Origin: Daphnia carinata
Taxonomy: Eukaryota > Arthropoda > Branchiopoda > Diplostraca > Daphniidae
DNA: 64,000 nucleotides
Reading direction: 5' to 3'
NCBI RefSeq assembly: GCF_022539665.2
Contig: NC_081337.1
Location: 10,330,679-10,394,678, forward strand
In this document: positions 13,310 to 25,638 of the stretch, in pieces
How positions within the stretch are numbered: the stretch's first letter is position 1
Layout: every line of letters begins with the position of its first letter
The notes under the pieces: generated by a model
The model's database searches: none
Told to the model about the DNA's origin: nothing
Seen by the model: only the letters and a program-made list of their open reading frames with translations
Program-made: the position numbers and the translations under genes

Positions 13310-16300
13310 GAATATGCTAGCGTATGCAATTCTTCGTGTGTTTCAAAAGCCTATCTCCATGTCTTTGTGCGTGTGATTATCTACTCGAAAAGCAGGAGAA
13401 GAGAGAGAGAGAGAGAGAGAAAAGAAAATGGGTTGCCGGAGCGGTCGGCGTGAAATGGTGAACGTTGGACGTTCAATCTTGCCTTGCCGGCGGCTACGAG
13501 GTGCGCCAAGGTTGTTATAACATTGCCAGAAAGAGGTAGGCAACCATCAGCCAAAGAAAGGTGTATGCACGTTTGAATAAAAAATAAAATAAAATAAAAT
13601 AAAACCAGCACATGGTTTCTTGACGGCCATCGTCTTCTTGTTCCTGCCTCGTCCATCCCAAACGAACGTGTGTCTGTGTGTGTGTGTGTAAAAAAAAAAA
13701 AAAAAAGAGGAGGATGGCGCGCGCACGGCCAACCGATTTGGTAATAGTGGCCGATTTGAGAGAAGAGCTTTCTATATAGAAAAAGTTTGGATGTTTCACC
13801 CAAAGGCTTTTTTTTCTTTCTTTTTTTCTTATCTGTTTTGTTGTTGTTGTTGTTGTTGTTGCTTAAAAAAGGAGCGAAAGAGCCAAGATTTTCCTTCCTC
13901 CCCACCGATGGCTAAAGGTGCGCCAGCTTATTCAGCCACTCCGTCATATCTCTTTTACGTCTGCATCATCTATGCTATGTTACCATCTTCCTTTTGATTT
14001 TTTTTTTTTTTTTTCATTCATCAGCCTTTTTCTCCGTCGAAAATCTTAAATATCACTGAAATTATTCCCAAATAAATTATATTACTTTTGTTTTTGTTCT
14101 TTGTGTTACATTCAACAACGCTCTCTTCGTGTTCCTCCGGCTGTACCCTCTTGGAGGTCAAAATCCAAAGATTCCCATCCCCCACAAAAATATTTATATA
14201 CATATATATTTTTAATAAATATATATATATATAAATACTGTGTGTCTGGCATTCCGAGTTGTTGCTTTGGACTATTGACATTTGTGGCACGAGTCATGCC
14301 TAGGGGCCTCGTCGCGGCTACGGGTTCATTCATTGCACACACACACACACTCAGGTTGTTTTTCTTATACTACTTTAGTGATATAGACGAGATTTTCAAC
14401 ATTTTGATTGACGTACAGGCAACGAAAAAAAAAAAAGTACGTAAAATACTATACAGCCAATGGGTGAATAAGAAAAAAACAACAACAATCCATTCAGAAG
14501 TTTCCGATCTTGAGTTGTTTTTTTTGTTTTTTTTTTGTTTCTGCTCTGTGATTGATGAATTTAACAATCGTGTTCTAAAAATGAAAACGAAAAAAAAAAA
14601 AAAGTTTTCGATCGTTTTTCTTGCGCATCCCGCAGCAACAAACAGATTGGTGAATATGCACCCAAACATGAAAAAAAAAAAAAGACGGCCCAAAGGTGTG
14701 TGTGTGTGTGTGTGTGCGTCCGGCTGGCGCCGTTCTGTCGACTCGCGCCTTCTCTTCTGTTTGGTTGTTATATTGTTGTTGTTGTTGTTTGTTTGTCTTT
14801 TTATGTTAAAAGAAAAAAATACCTTCTTCTTTTGGTAGAAGTCTTTTCACACCAGACTTCATTGATCGTGGGTTTTTCCTGTATTTTTTTTTTATAGTCT
14901 ACGCCATCACTGCCAAAAAATAATGAATTCTATACGCAATTGCTTGTCGCCTACTTGAATATTAAATGACGCGTTCCTTACTATTCTAACGCACCTAAAT
15001 GTCAGTTTTGAAAAAAAAAAAAACATTTTTTTTTAGAAAGAGGATAAAAAAAAAGGCTATTCAATGGGACGATGAAGTTCCAATAGTCAAATGAGCTCAT
15101 TCGCTATTGACACGACCGACAGGTTTCTGCTGTTGTGCAGATCCTGTTACGTTTTCTGATATGAAAAAAAAAGGGCTAGATAGGTAAAGAGAGGGGAAGG
15201 GCTCCACATACTACACACACGGAGGGGGGGAGATAGAAAAAGTTGAATGAAAATCAGGTTCATTGCAGTGGAAAATCATCACAAACTCCGAATGTAAAAA
15301 GAGCCGGAGCCGAAAGCGAAGAGAGTGGGGAGAAGACGAAAGAAGAAGAAAGATAATAATATTTTTTTGAAAAAAAAATAGGGCGAAAGAGTGTGTGAAA
15401 GAGAGGCCGATGAAAACCTCCTCTACAGAAGAAATGGGGGTGAATGAGGCGAGCGGGAGGAGGAACAGGTTCGTGAGGTCACGGCTCACTTCCAAAATGG
15501 ACATTAGATAAATCTGAAGCGGCCAGCAGCCAGATAACAAAACAGAAAGAGAGAAAAAAAAGCAATACGTATAGATAAATATATATATATATATATACAT
15601 ATTATATGTATATATAGCTCGCGCTTTGATTGCATAACACCGTTATGTTTTGCTTTTTTACAAGACTGCAAAAAAAAAAGATAAATTGTTTTGTTTCTTA
15701 CCTTAATCAGTTGAATGAAATGAATCATTGATCCTGTGTACTATTCGTAAAGGAAGTGTATGTCTCGGTTTAAGGTACACGTAACGAGACTATGCACAAC
15801 TCTGTAACCATGTGTCTGATGAAAAATGGGGGGGGGGGAGACACATACACACACACATCCGGGACTTCACACCAAAGTGTGTTTTCAATGGTGCGTCGTG
15901 GGAAAAATGGCGTTGACCACAAAAACCTGTGCAATTGACGATCGGTGTTGCCATGGCAACGAGCGTGGGCGTAGAACTTTGAACCGACTCTTACCATTCC
16001 GTAACCCCATTCAGCACATAACGAAAATCACAAGTAATTTTCATTTTTTTTTTTTTTTTTTTTATATTTAATTTTTTTTTTTTTTTTTTCTTATTATTAT
16101 TTTCCAGAAAAGCCCTTTTGGTTTGGTTTCGACACGCCATCTTGCCTTTTTTTTTTTTTTTTTGGAGAGAATCCAAAAAGGGACGGGTCAAAGTGGTCGA
16201 CATCCGGTCGCGCGGTTTTTTTTTTCTTTTTTCTTCTTTGCTTAAAGGATAGAAAAAAAAAGAGAGATGAGAACCGTGGGGATTGGGAAGGGGCCGTAAA

Positions 16301-17861
16301 GAAGGAGGGGTTGTGAACATGCGGGGGCAGCAATGGAGCCAGACTGGCAGCTAAAAAGCCCCACCGGAAGTGGCTCGTCTCCTTTCTCCCAAAACTTTGT
16401 ACGAGAACCATATGTCATGGCCATGGTGTGTGTGTGTGTAGCCAACGGGCTTCTCCCAACAACGAAAAAAACTTCATTCATTTTATCTATTGGGATGTAT
16501 CTATTTTTTCTTTGAAAGAGAAATTGTTGTCAATTGACCATTTTCAATCACATGACATTTATCAATTCTATTTCGTTCCATCATCTATTTCCTCTTTTGT
16601 TATAAAGGGTTGAGGTAGTACTCGCAGTTTTCTTTTTCCTTAAAAAAAAAAAATAATAAAAAATTTAAACTGTTTCCTCTCCCAGGACCTTTCCCCTCCT
16701 CCCCAAGTTTTTGTGAGAGGGGGAGGGGAAGGAAACGAGGTATTTTAACAGCCGCCGGAAGTGGTTGAATTAAGTTCAATTGAGCTCCGACATATGGTGT
16801 GTGTGTGTGTCCTTTTCCCCGCAACCTTTGAGTACGGTGGTTTGAGATTCACAATCAGTGTCAATTCACGATATATTTTGCACAAGTGTAACCTTTTTCA
16901 ATATATACAGTAAATACATGGGTAATTACAAAACAAGAACAAAAAAAAAACAAACAAACACTGTCAGCAAATTTTTTTTCCTTATTTCTGAGAGCGAATA
17001 GAAAGAAAACAAGAGAGAACAACGATGCCATCTTTCCATATAGAAAATTAAACGAAGAGAAAAGCAGGTTTTTTTTTTCAATTAATTTTTTTTTTTGGAG
17101 AAAAATCAGAGACGGAGGTCAGTTCCAAGGAAGAAGAAAAAAAGAAGAGGTAATTTGATGAAATAAATAATTGTGGCCGCCGAAGAAACCGAAAAGCTGA
17201 ACCAAAGTCAAGAAAATTCTCTCCATCCGTTTTTCTTTTTGTTGTGTGAAACCATCATCGATGCAATTTATAACGAATCATATAAATACTCATCGAGATG
17301 GATCAACAAGAGAGGAAGAAGAGAGACCCAAAATAATATGGTGACATTGCTTGATAATTCAGACTAGACAGAGGACTTTTGGGGGGGAGGGGGAGGGATG
17401 GGATAAGACACGCCCGTAGAAAAACAACAAAACTACCTGTTGTGTGTTGGGATTTGTTTAAATTCTTGTGTGCCAGGACATGCCAAAAAAAAAAAAAACG
17501 TGTGTGTGGAAATGTGACGGAAAAATTTTGTTTCGTGTGTTTATGGTTTTTCTTTCTCGAAGTCCATTTGTACTCTCTAACATTCAAAAACATTTGTTTT
17601 CTTCTTCCTGTCCAATACATATTTGCATAATATGTACCACACATTGGTTTTTTTAGGTGAAAAGCCTCGAGAAAAAAATAAAATGGGATTGCTTTCGGAA
17701 ATTTCTTGGCCGTGTAAGTCCTCTTTGGTTTTGCGTCAAAGTCAAATGATTTGTTTGTTTTTTTTTCAGAGAGGCTCTTCTAATATGTTTTTTTTTTTTA
17801 GAAAATAAATTGGGAATTAAGCAACCTCACAGGGACGCGTGTGTGGAGGATGCAAAATAAC

Positions 17862-17866
<5 letters not shown>

Positions 17867-17892
<26 letters not shown>
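17867..17892 (+). repeat. (GA)13 microsatellite next to the sprouty 3' end
   Basis: Uninterrupted GA run about 90 bp beyond the sprouty stop codon, so on the sprouty sense strand it reads (TC)n and probably lies in the 3' UTR. Similar GA runs recur at 9430, 11940, 13400, 20592, 26590 and 61924. Confidence 0.9.
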
Positions 17893-17983
17893 AATAGAGA
17901 GAAATGAACGACATAAACGACATGAAAGAGTTTTCGTCACAGATTCATAATCGATACAAGTCTCTTGTTTCGCGTGTTGTTTT

Positions 17984-19402
17984 TTAAATATCTAAAAGAC
18001 GTTTGCCCAAAGAATTGGCGGGTAGAGGCTGGACGACGACGGCAGTTTTCGAAGAGGCGGCCTGCGACGATGCCGACGACGATGACGTAGGTCTTCTCCT
18101 TTGTTGATGCTGATCGCATCGGCATCCGTGCCGGGTACACCTCTGGTAGCACATTTCCACCACTTTGACACCTCCTTGAAGAGGCCAGTAACAAAGCAAA
18201 CAAGGCAGGACCAGAGTTAAAGACGCCAAACAACCCCATCGGGCCATCCGATGATGGCTGGGGACGCACGAACACGGAGCATCGGCACACGATCCATTGT
18301 TTGCAGTCGCGTTCGACGGCGATTGCGGATGGTATCGATTACGTCGACGGAGGTCGTCGTCGTCAGCGCCATCGTCCGACGACGATCCGCAGTGGTAAAA
18401 GAGACCTTTGACACAGCAGAGACAGGAGGCGTAGTCGACGCACGATTCGGCCGAACAGAGGCACTTGTCGCCGCACAACCACTTGGACGGCAGAGGGCGA
18501 GGAGTCCGGCAGGATAAACAACGACATCGATCACAATCGGGACAAATGACGGAATCACCACCACCGCTGCTCTGACTGCCAGGTGAAGAGAAGACCATCC
18601 GCGACGTCGAGGACGAGGTCGGCGACGACGTAGACGGACAATGGAGGGCTCCGCCATCGCGCACACGACACGCCGCATTGGCAGCAGACGAATCTTTGGT
18701 GAAGGTCGGTTGTTTGGTGATGGGCAACGAACGGCGCGTGCTCTGCAGACGTTTCAACGATGGAGACGTCAGCGGCGTGTTGGCCGTGTGGTTGAATGGC
18801 AGCGACTTTGTCGAACACGTTTTGGACGAGGATTGACTACCCAACGGGCTGACCAATGCCAAATGATCGTGAGGCGATCCGCTTATGTGGATGTGGGTTT
18901 CGGCGTGGAGCGGAGTCGAACGCAGACCACCTTTCAGTGGCGTGTCGATGTACTCGTTTCGAACGCGTTCACCGTCCGGCCGAGGTTGAGATAAGGTTAT
19001 CACTTCCGCTTCATTCGATGACGTTGACGACGACGTCGAAGACGACGATGCCAACAATAACGATCGATTGTTACTAATCGTGGAGTTGTTGTTGCTGCCA
19101 TTTGTCGTGTAGGTGGTTATCGGTTGCCGGAGGGGTAATGTCGGTGCGGCGACTCTTGGAACGACGAGCGGCGACGTGACTCGCCTCGTCGATTGAATTC
19201 GAACAGCGACGCCCGGCAGAGCGGCAGTGGCTGGCCGTGCGGGAGCCAATGCGGGTATCCTTGACGGCCTGTCTGGTACGAGTTCCATTTGTGATGATCG
19301 GTGTGGCCGATCCAATTCTTCCGGACTGATAATGACCAGATTCCGGTGTGTCGATGGACTGCTCGTTTGGCTGCTTTGATTGACGATGGCATGGTTTGCC
19401 AT
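17984..19402 (-). CDS. spry: Sprouty, receptor tyrosine kinase signalling antagonist
   Basis: Intronless 472-residue protein. The C-terminal half carries the Sprouty cysteine-rich domain (about residues 286-430). It starts with CPDCDRCRC, continues PRPLPSKWLC, CLCSAESCVDYASCLCCVKG and YHC, and ends CYQRCTRHGCRC. This domain is palmitoylated and directs Sprouty to membranes, where it dampens Ras/MAPK output from FGF and EGF receptors. The N-terminal half holds the conserved tyrosine motif RNEYIDTP (Tyr151), the family's phosphorylation and Cbl/SH2 docking site, in otherwise Ser/Thr-rich disordered sequence. I start at the ATG at 19402, because the open frame upstream of it has no ATG before the noncoding (GC)n region. 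A 40-residue linker inside the Cys-rich domain (about 339-378, with DDGADDDD) is longer than I recall for the fly protein. A tail of about 40 residues follows the last cysteine. Confidence 0.95.
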   Translation of the reverse strand: MANHAIVNQSSQTSSPSTHRNLVIISPEELDRPHRSSQMELVPDRPSRIPALAPARPATAALPGVAVRIQSTRRVTSPLVVPRVAAPTLPLRQPITTYTTNGSNNNSTISNNRSLLLASSSSTSSSTSSNEAEVITLSQPRPDGERVRNEYIDTPLKGGLRSTPLHAETHIHISGSPHDHLALVSPLGSQSSSKTCSTKSLPFNHTANTPLTSPSLKRLQSTRRSLPITKQPTFTKDSSAANAACRVRDGGALHCPSTSSPTSSSTSRMVFSSPGSQSSGGGDSVICPDCDRCRCLSCRTPRPLPSKWLCGDKCLCSAESCVDYASCLCCVKGLFYHCGSSSDDGADDDDLRRRNRYHPQSPSNATANNGSCADAPCSCVPSHHRMARWGCLASLTLVLPCLLCYWPLQGGVKVVEMCYQRCTRHGCRCDQHQQRRRPTSSSSASSQAASSKTAVVVQPLPANSLGKRLLDI

Positions 19403-19560
19403 GAGGCCAGTCGCTTCAACGCAGCCAGTCCACCGCCAGTTTCCTTCCGTGCGTCGTGCACTGCCCAACGGACGCCACCTCGCGGACGACCCGGCGGCTC
19501 TCGCGGCACCCGTTTTCCTCTTCTTTCTTTTTTATGTTTCCTCCAAAAAGTCGTTCGGAT

Positions 19561-19578
19561 GCGCGCGCGCGCGCGCGC
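19561..19578. repeat. (GC)9 run with nearby (CA)n
   Basis: Eighteen bases of pure alternating GC, followed about 35 bp later by (CA)10 (about 19612-19630). Both are alternating purine-pyrimidine tracts, the class that most readily adopts Z-DNA under negative supercoiling. They sit 160-230 bp upstream of the sprouty start codon, in the probable 5' UTR or promoter. Confidence 0.8.
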
Positions 19579-22500
19579 CCACGGATTTTTTTTTTTCCCG
19601 TTTACGCCAGCACACACACACACACACACAGACCAGACAAACACAGAGACACAATCACAGATAGGAGAGCCGCCACATTGCCACTATTTCATTCACCTTT
19701 CATCCATCAAATTTTTATCCTCGGGCTATTGGGAGAAAAAAAGAAAAGGAATATTACATAACGTGAATTGTGGGATTTCAATTGAATCAAAAATTCACCT
19801 TTGGTATTTCTTTCTTGGAATCTATGGTGGCCAAAGTCCGGGAATAACAGTCACGAAAGATGATGAAGGTAAGATAATCCACTCGAGGGTAAACAGATGC
19901 AATTGGCGTTTGTTTTTTTTAACAAAAGAAAACAAGAAATTCCCAAAATGAGTTTTGTTAATGTGTGTTTCCTGCCTCCGTTTCTTCAATTTTCGGATTG
20001 GCACACTCACAAAGCATAGACACACAACAAGATGGCGTCTAGTGGCGAAAAAGGGGACCTTTTTCAATTGTTTTGGTATTGTTTTTCATTTGCCAGCGAA
20101 GGCCGCCGAAATTCCTTGTGAACGGTGTGTGAATAACCAGATTATTGGGTACTCTCGTTTGAAATCCAAGTACGGTGCATACACTTGAGCGCGCACACAC
20201 ACATACACACCCTCACACACACAATCACACACACTCACACACGAGGCTGTCGGGCGCCCCCGTCTTAGATCTGGGCGCGCAATACACGTCTGAACAGCTG
20301 GAGCGGGCTTGAACGACTGGAGGATTTTGTGAATCGCCTGCCACAATGCGCACGGATAGAAGGGGGCAGACTAGCAGCGCCACCGCCATTGTTTCCTGCC
20401 ACCCACCTAACTTCTCCCGGTGGGAGGAAATGGCCCCCTTCCTGTCTTTCGGCCACCGAATCCTGGTTCTGATCTATCCGCTAGAGGCGCTATAACCTCC
20501 CCATTCCCCCCCCTCCCCTGACGGGGCTTTTCTTCAAGGACGTACACACACAAACACACGCATACACATATACCCGAGTGTGTATGTTGTCGAGAGAGAG
20601 AGAGAGAGATAGAAAAGAGAGAAAAGACTCATTCACGAACTCCAGCCAAGCGCGCAGCAGCAGCCCCATTTGGCCACCCCACCACCCACTTTGCCTTCTT
20701 CTACGATTTCCACCACTTGTCGTTTTTCTTTTTTCTTTTTCTATTGCTTTTCGTGTCTTTTTCTTCTTCTCCTTTTGCTTCGTTTTTGGCCTCTCCCTTT
20801 TTCGGCTGGGACTATACTCGGCGCCAAGCCGACGGCAGTTTTTTTTTTCTTTTCACAAACGACGTTCTTTTAAAGGCTACATTTTTCATTTGGCATTTTG
20901 AGTTTCTCCTTCTCGAAAGAGCATTCGAGAATCACGTCAGACCCCTGCAAAAAAAAAAAAAAGGAAAAAGAATGTCGAAAGAGACTTTGAAATGTTTTGC
21001 ACGGTGTGGTTTACGTGATGAGTTTCATTCATTCTGAAAGTCGGTTGGCTGGACGTGTACAGAAGAGGTATATACCATTTTTGATGCTAGGCGTCAGTGC
21101 GAAAGCGAAGCGGCGTTTTTGAAAGTTACAATGAGGCAAAATTCACTTGATGATGTAACGAGACGGCCAATGAAAGAGATGGGTCGGATAGAGTGAATTG
21201 AGTAAGTCGGTCTGATAATTACAAGTCACCAAGCCTCGACGAACGTATTTTTTATCAATGGAATTAGGAATGCATGTATCATATCATGGTGTATGAATGG
21301 CCATGTTATCGCTGTCCTCGTCGTCCAGACAGGTGTATCCACCCGTTAAGGGTTAAATTGTAATCATTTTGGAATGGCAACAAAAAAAAAGGAAAAACTG
21401 GTTCATGCTGGCAAGCTTTCTTTCTCTTTGAATCGGACACGATCAAAAGCGTATATAGTAAGTCCATAGAACAACAATCATCACACCACACCATCCAGTG
21501 TACATTTACTGTGAATGGCATTCACTCATTCATCCTTGTGGAAACAAAAAAAAACAAAAAACAAAACCGACCAGCTGGCGAATGCTGTTACTCGAGTGGT
21601 GCAAAAAATAAAAAAGGGAAAAGAAAAAGGCAAAGCAACAAGAGAACAAACGTGTCTTGAATGAATGACCGAGATGAACGAGAAAGTTGGCCTCTTGCAC
21701 CATCCCGAGTCAACAGCCTTGTTTTTATTCCAATCAAATGCCAAGTCGAGTGTCAATTGGCAGCAGACGAAAACCAGTCGATACTTTCAGGTCGTTTTAT
21801 TTCTTTTTTGATTGCCAGCCAGGTCGAGATAAACAGTACGAAATTGGATTAAGTACGGGCCGGGAGAAAAACGGCTGACGAAAGACATTAGAGAGAGAGG
21901 GAGACAGAAAAGAAAAACACGAACTTAGAAAAACAACAAAGAAAAACAAGGGAACTCAAAAATAAAAGGCCTTGAAACGTGCACAAGCTTTATGAATGAA
22001 AACTTGGCCTTATAAAGAGGCACGTCACACACACGAGACGTTTCACAGCCTTGTCTAAGTTAAGAATTACAGAGGGCTAAACATAACTATTTAAAGGGAT
22101 ATATATATTTACAAAAAACACACACACACACACAAAATGTGTTTTTTTTTTTGCCTGGCCATCAACAATAGCGATTTACTGGCAACTCCGTGTCGGGCGC
22201 CACCACCCGTCAATTCATAAAGCCAAAAAGGCAAAGCTTGCCCAAAAACGAAACATTCTCTTCAATGCCGGATGCAAATGGCCGACCTCGCTAGATTCTA
22301 TATAACTATTTAGTGTTTGACACGTCTCAGGGATATTTCCTTTTTCTTTTTCTTTTCTGTTTTCTTTCTGTTTAAGGACAAGAAGTAGCTGCTTATCCTC
22401 ACCCCAATGCAAAGGACTAGTGTGTTTGTGTGCCTCGGCAGTTGTGTAATCTAATCAGCAACAGTTCGTTTGGACTCTACCCTCTTCTCTCTAGACTGTA

Positions 22501-23291
22501 GAACTGATTGCCGTCCAATCGCCTACACCCAGCCTAACGTAATTCCACATTTAATTTAGATTTTTTATATTCCGTTCGTCTGCGAAACGGTGTTGTTTAG
22601 TACGACATCGTTTGGGCCCCACATTTTCGTGCCAGTATTAAAACGAAGGATGATGAACAACACGCTTTTTCTTGTTCCTAACGTGCAGTACGAAGCAGCG
22701 TGACTAGGAAAATGGTTTCCTTTCCACCCCACCCACTCGCCTCTACACACAAACTCCCGACGACGAGTGAGAGAGTCAACATGGGCTCGAAATAGAAACA
22801 ACTGGCCTGGGCTCGTGTTTCCGCTGGGCTGTTGCTGCCGGCTGCTCCCACTCTCAGTGCTGCTGCTGGTTTGCTTCGACGTATAGCCCCACCATCTGAA
22901 CGTGATGACGTCATTTCCTGAACCCATCCTCTTTCCTGTCGACTTATCAGTATACAGCTGACGACAAATAACCAAATAAAGAGAGTCTCCACAAGTTTTA
23001 ATAGATGTCAGATCGACTTGATTTCTACTGGCCAAAAAACCAAATTGCTCCACCCTTTTTTTTCTTTTCCTTTTTAATGCTCAAAAGAAGCAGGATGGAC
23101 TTAACTGCGAATAAGGTAGACGTGACTCCGTGACTAAAAGGACCAAAGGAAGTCCCTCATTTCATTTTTTATATGCGCATGTGTGTATATTATCTATAGT
23201 TGTATTCATTTGACAATTTGTACGCACCACTATAATGCCACCCCTTCTCCGTTAGACAATAGAACCGGACGAATGATGGAGCGGATGCCGA

Positions 23292-23325
23292 ATTTTCAAG
23301 CCGGAAAGGCTTCCGGCTTGAAAAT
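23292..23325. repeat. Perfect 15-bp hairpin with 4-nt loop
   Basis: The left arm ATTTTCAAGCCGGAA and right arm TTCCGGCTTGAAAAT are exact reverse complements separated by AGGC. The right arm is followed by A-rich sequence and then a T run. The arms are far longer than expected by chance. It could be the core of a decayed miniature inverted-repeat element, a structured RNA in a sprouty leader, or a slowly evolving cruciform; nothing nearby decides. Confidence 0.75.
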
Positions 23326-24493
23326 AAAAAAACGCTTTTTTTTATGGACATGATTTGAACAGATCACAGGATGTACTCCAGCGATGGCTTGTACGTGGTA
23401 AAATAAAATAATCATAAATTTTTCAAAAATGTTGATAAATGTTGCATCATCATTATACTGTTGTTTCATGTATGTCCAGCAGGAAAAAAAAAAAAAATGC
23501 GGGGAACGTCATCGAACTCTACGCACCCATGGCTAGACTAAAGGATGATCTAATCGAATTGCCAAGCCCATATAACGGCCTCGACAAAGAAGTGAAATTT
23601 TTTCTTTTTTACCTATAAGTTTTAACATCTGGTGTTGGATGAGCGCATGCGTGCCGGAATTTTCTTTACTTTTTCTTTTTCTCAATGGAAACGGTCGCAA
23701 AGGAGACTTGCCAACGACAACACAATGGTCCATTAATGCTATTGACAATTCCTCCTCCTTGCTTACGCAGGAATGTGGCGGGCGGTCTATAACATTGGAC
23801 TTCACCACGCCCTCAATGTTGTTTTGTTTTTTTTCGCCACAGCCATTCATGCAGGGAATACCAAAAGGCCCAGGCCGAACCTTTTCTCTATGGCGCCACG
23901 CATTTCGCCATAGTCTACGCCATTAAATTCGATGAGAAACGAAAGAAAAAATCAATCGTTTGTGTGCAGTTTAATGTTTTCATAGCTATGCTTCTTTTGA
24001 CCTTTTCAACGGCCAATCCCATCCGTGGAATTTGTCGGATATGAATGGAACGTAATGTTATTTCAGAATTTCGATCTAACCGAATGATTAGAGAAGCGAA
24101 AATGGTGCCAAAAGAAAAAAAAAAAAAGAAAAACGACCAAACGTGGATTCGAGGTGACTGCAAAAGGAATGGGAAGTGGTGACCCGGTTATCGCAACATT
24201 TTCTTTTTGTACGTGACGCCAGTTTTTATATTCCGTCTCTGAATTAAACGATGGACGCGATTCGACATCAAATGTTAAACGCAAAAATATTTCGGAATTT
24301 GGATGGAACAATAGCGGCAATTGACGCGCATGAAAGACGGTGCCACGCATTCCTCAATTGCAACGCTGTACAGATGATCTCGATGCTGGTTCATTCACAT
24401 CGTCAATGCCCTAGTAAAAAAAAAAGGGAAAACTAGGAGCAAAGAAATATGGTTCATTTTCGGCCCTCATGTGTGTTGACTATTACTACTATA

Positions 24494-24513
24494 CATTACT
24501 ACTAGTAGTAATG
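24494..24513. repeat. 20-bp perfect palindrome
   Basis: The sequence CATTACTACTAGTAGTAATG reads the same on both strands with no spacer. It is embedded in a TACTAC-rich stretch. It could be a dimeric transcription-factor site or a by-product of repeat folding; no gene overlaps it. Confidence 0.8.
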
Positions 24514-25638
24514 CTGGCTAAGTAACGACGTCGTCGTCCTCAATCGGTAGTGATAAGATTTCATCATCACGAACAGTCCGTTGCCCTCGGCAGAAATGGC
24601 TGCTCGGTAACACGAACCGCTCAATCATTTCCTCTTCTTTGTTTTCGTCCGAAGAAACCATCTCTCACGACACCAGATTCCAACCCAATTCAAACTGTTT
24701 GCTTCTTTTTCTGGTGGCCTTGTCACACAACACACGCAGCGGAAGCACACACTCGAGGGCAACCTCAAATCAACACACGCAGTGCAGTTAACGAAGGCCG
24801 TCGACCGGAAGTCGGTGTAGGCGGCACCAAATCGATGAAAGAGAACCCCTTCTCCCATTCTGAAAAAAAAAAAACTTGGCCTCAACCCACTCTACACACT
24901 TGAGTCATTTTACTCTTTCCGCCCCCGACCCCCCGTTATTAGTCCCAATTCTTCCGGCTAGGTCCAGCCCATTAACATTTGTTTCTATTGATTTCGGACC
25001 AATTGGACTTGGATTCCTGGACACCGGACGTCGTTCTTTCGTTTTTTTTTTTTACACACACCGAGTTGAGGTAATGAGCATTAAGCTCAGTCGAATGGAT
25101 CGATAACTGTGCCCCGGAAAAATGCGGGGGCGGATCCTGCGCAATGGGAACAACGAGGCTTCTACGTCGTTATCGTTCAATCAATGATGTTTCGTAGAAT
25201 TCATCGTTTTGAAAGTCTAGATTCATTCATAAACGAATAGGTTATAGGATTCCAGTAAAAAAAAACTACAGTGCCGATGGTGGTTCGACTTTCACCTTAA
25301 AACGAAGTTGGTGTCGCCTTTCCAGTACGCACACATGTCTGACGATTAGTCTAGTCGCTTGATTAGTCCGCACCAATTAACGGAAGGCAAGGGAGGCCAG
25401 TGAACTGGCATCAAATTAGAGACGATGGTGTCTTCTAGACGTTGTATTTTGGCTCGTTTTTTTTTTCCAACGGACAAATCACATGACCCAACGTCATTGC
25501 AGAGGTTCCTATAAACCTTCATCTTGTTTTTGTAATTTTTCCAGTATGGATTAAAAGGATAGAAGTATCGATCCAGTGCACCACGGCAGCTTCCACCAAT
25601 GTATAATGAAGGATTCAAAAATCAAAGTCCAAATTGAA

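Larger units (their letters stand above)
9401..17983. other. Microsatellite-rich intergenic block downstream of sprouty
   Basis: About 8.6 kb without a supportable gene. It is dominated by simple repeats and by purine-rich stretches alternating with pyrimidine-rich ones. Main arrays: (TG)n 9466-9488, (AC)n 9824-9846, (AT)n 10353-10371, (AG)n 11940-11959, (TA)n 13288-13309, (GA)n 13400-13420, (AAAAT)n 13576-13604, (TTG)n 13839-13861, (TG)n 14694-14716, (AT)n 15579-15597 and (GA)n 17867-17892. There are also dozens of A or T runs of 9-20 bp. The open frames here encode F/K/V/C-rich low-complexity peptides from these runs. The part nearest 17,983 probably contains the sprouty 3' UTR; I could not place its poly(A) signal. 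Confidence 0.6.
19403..25638. other. Noncoding region upstream of sprouty and downstream of eIF5B
   Basis: About 6.2 kb with no supportable coding exon. It should contain the sprouty promoter and any 5' UTR exon, and the end of the eIF5B 3' UTR. It carries a Z-DNA-prone (GC)9 run at 19561, (CA)n runs at 19612-19630 and 20190-20240, (GA)n at 20592-20609, a perfect hairpin at 23292-23325 and a 20-bp palindrome at 24494. A 162-codon minus-strand frame at 22565-23053 begins with GTG, matches no family I know and has no splice partner, so I leave it uncalled. Confidence 0.55.

Noticed and set aside
9531-16500. Many 60-245 codon frames rich in F, K, V, C
   Set aside because: They are products of homopolymer and dinucleotide runs read in open frames; no domain or splice structure.
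19301-19951. 216-codon plus-strand frame over the sprouty 5' end
   Set aside because: It is the antisense shadow of sprouty plus the GC/CA repeats.
22565-23053. 162-codon minus-strand frame upstream of sprouty
   Set aside because: It begins with GTG, resembles no known family, and has no partner exon; likely chance in GC-richer DNA.
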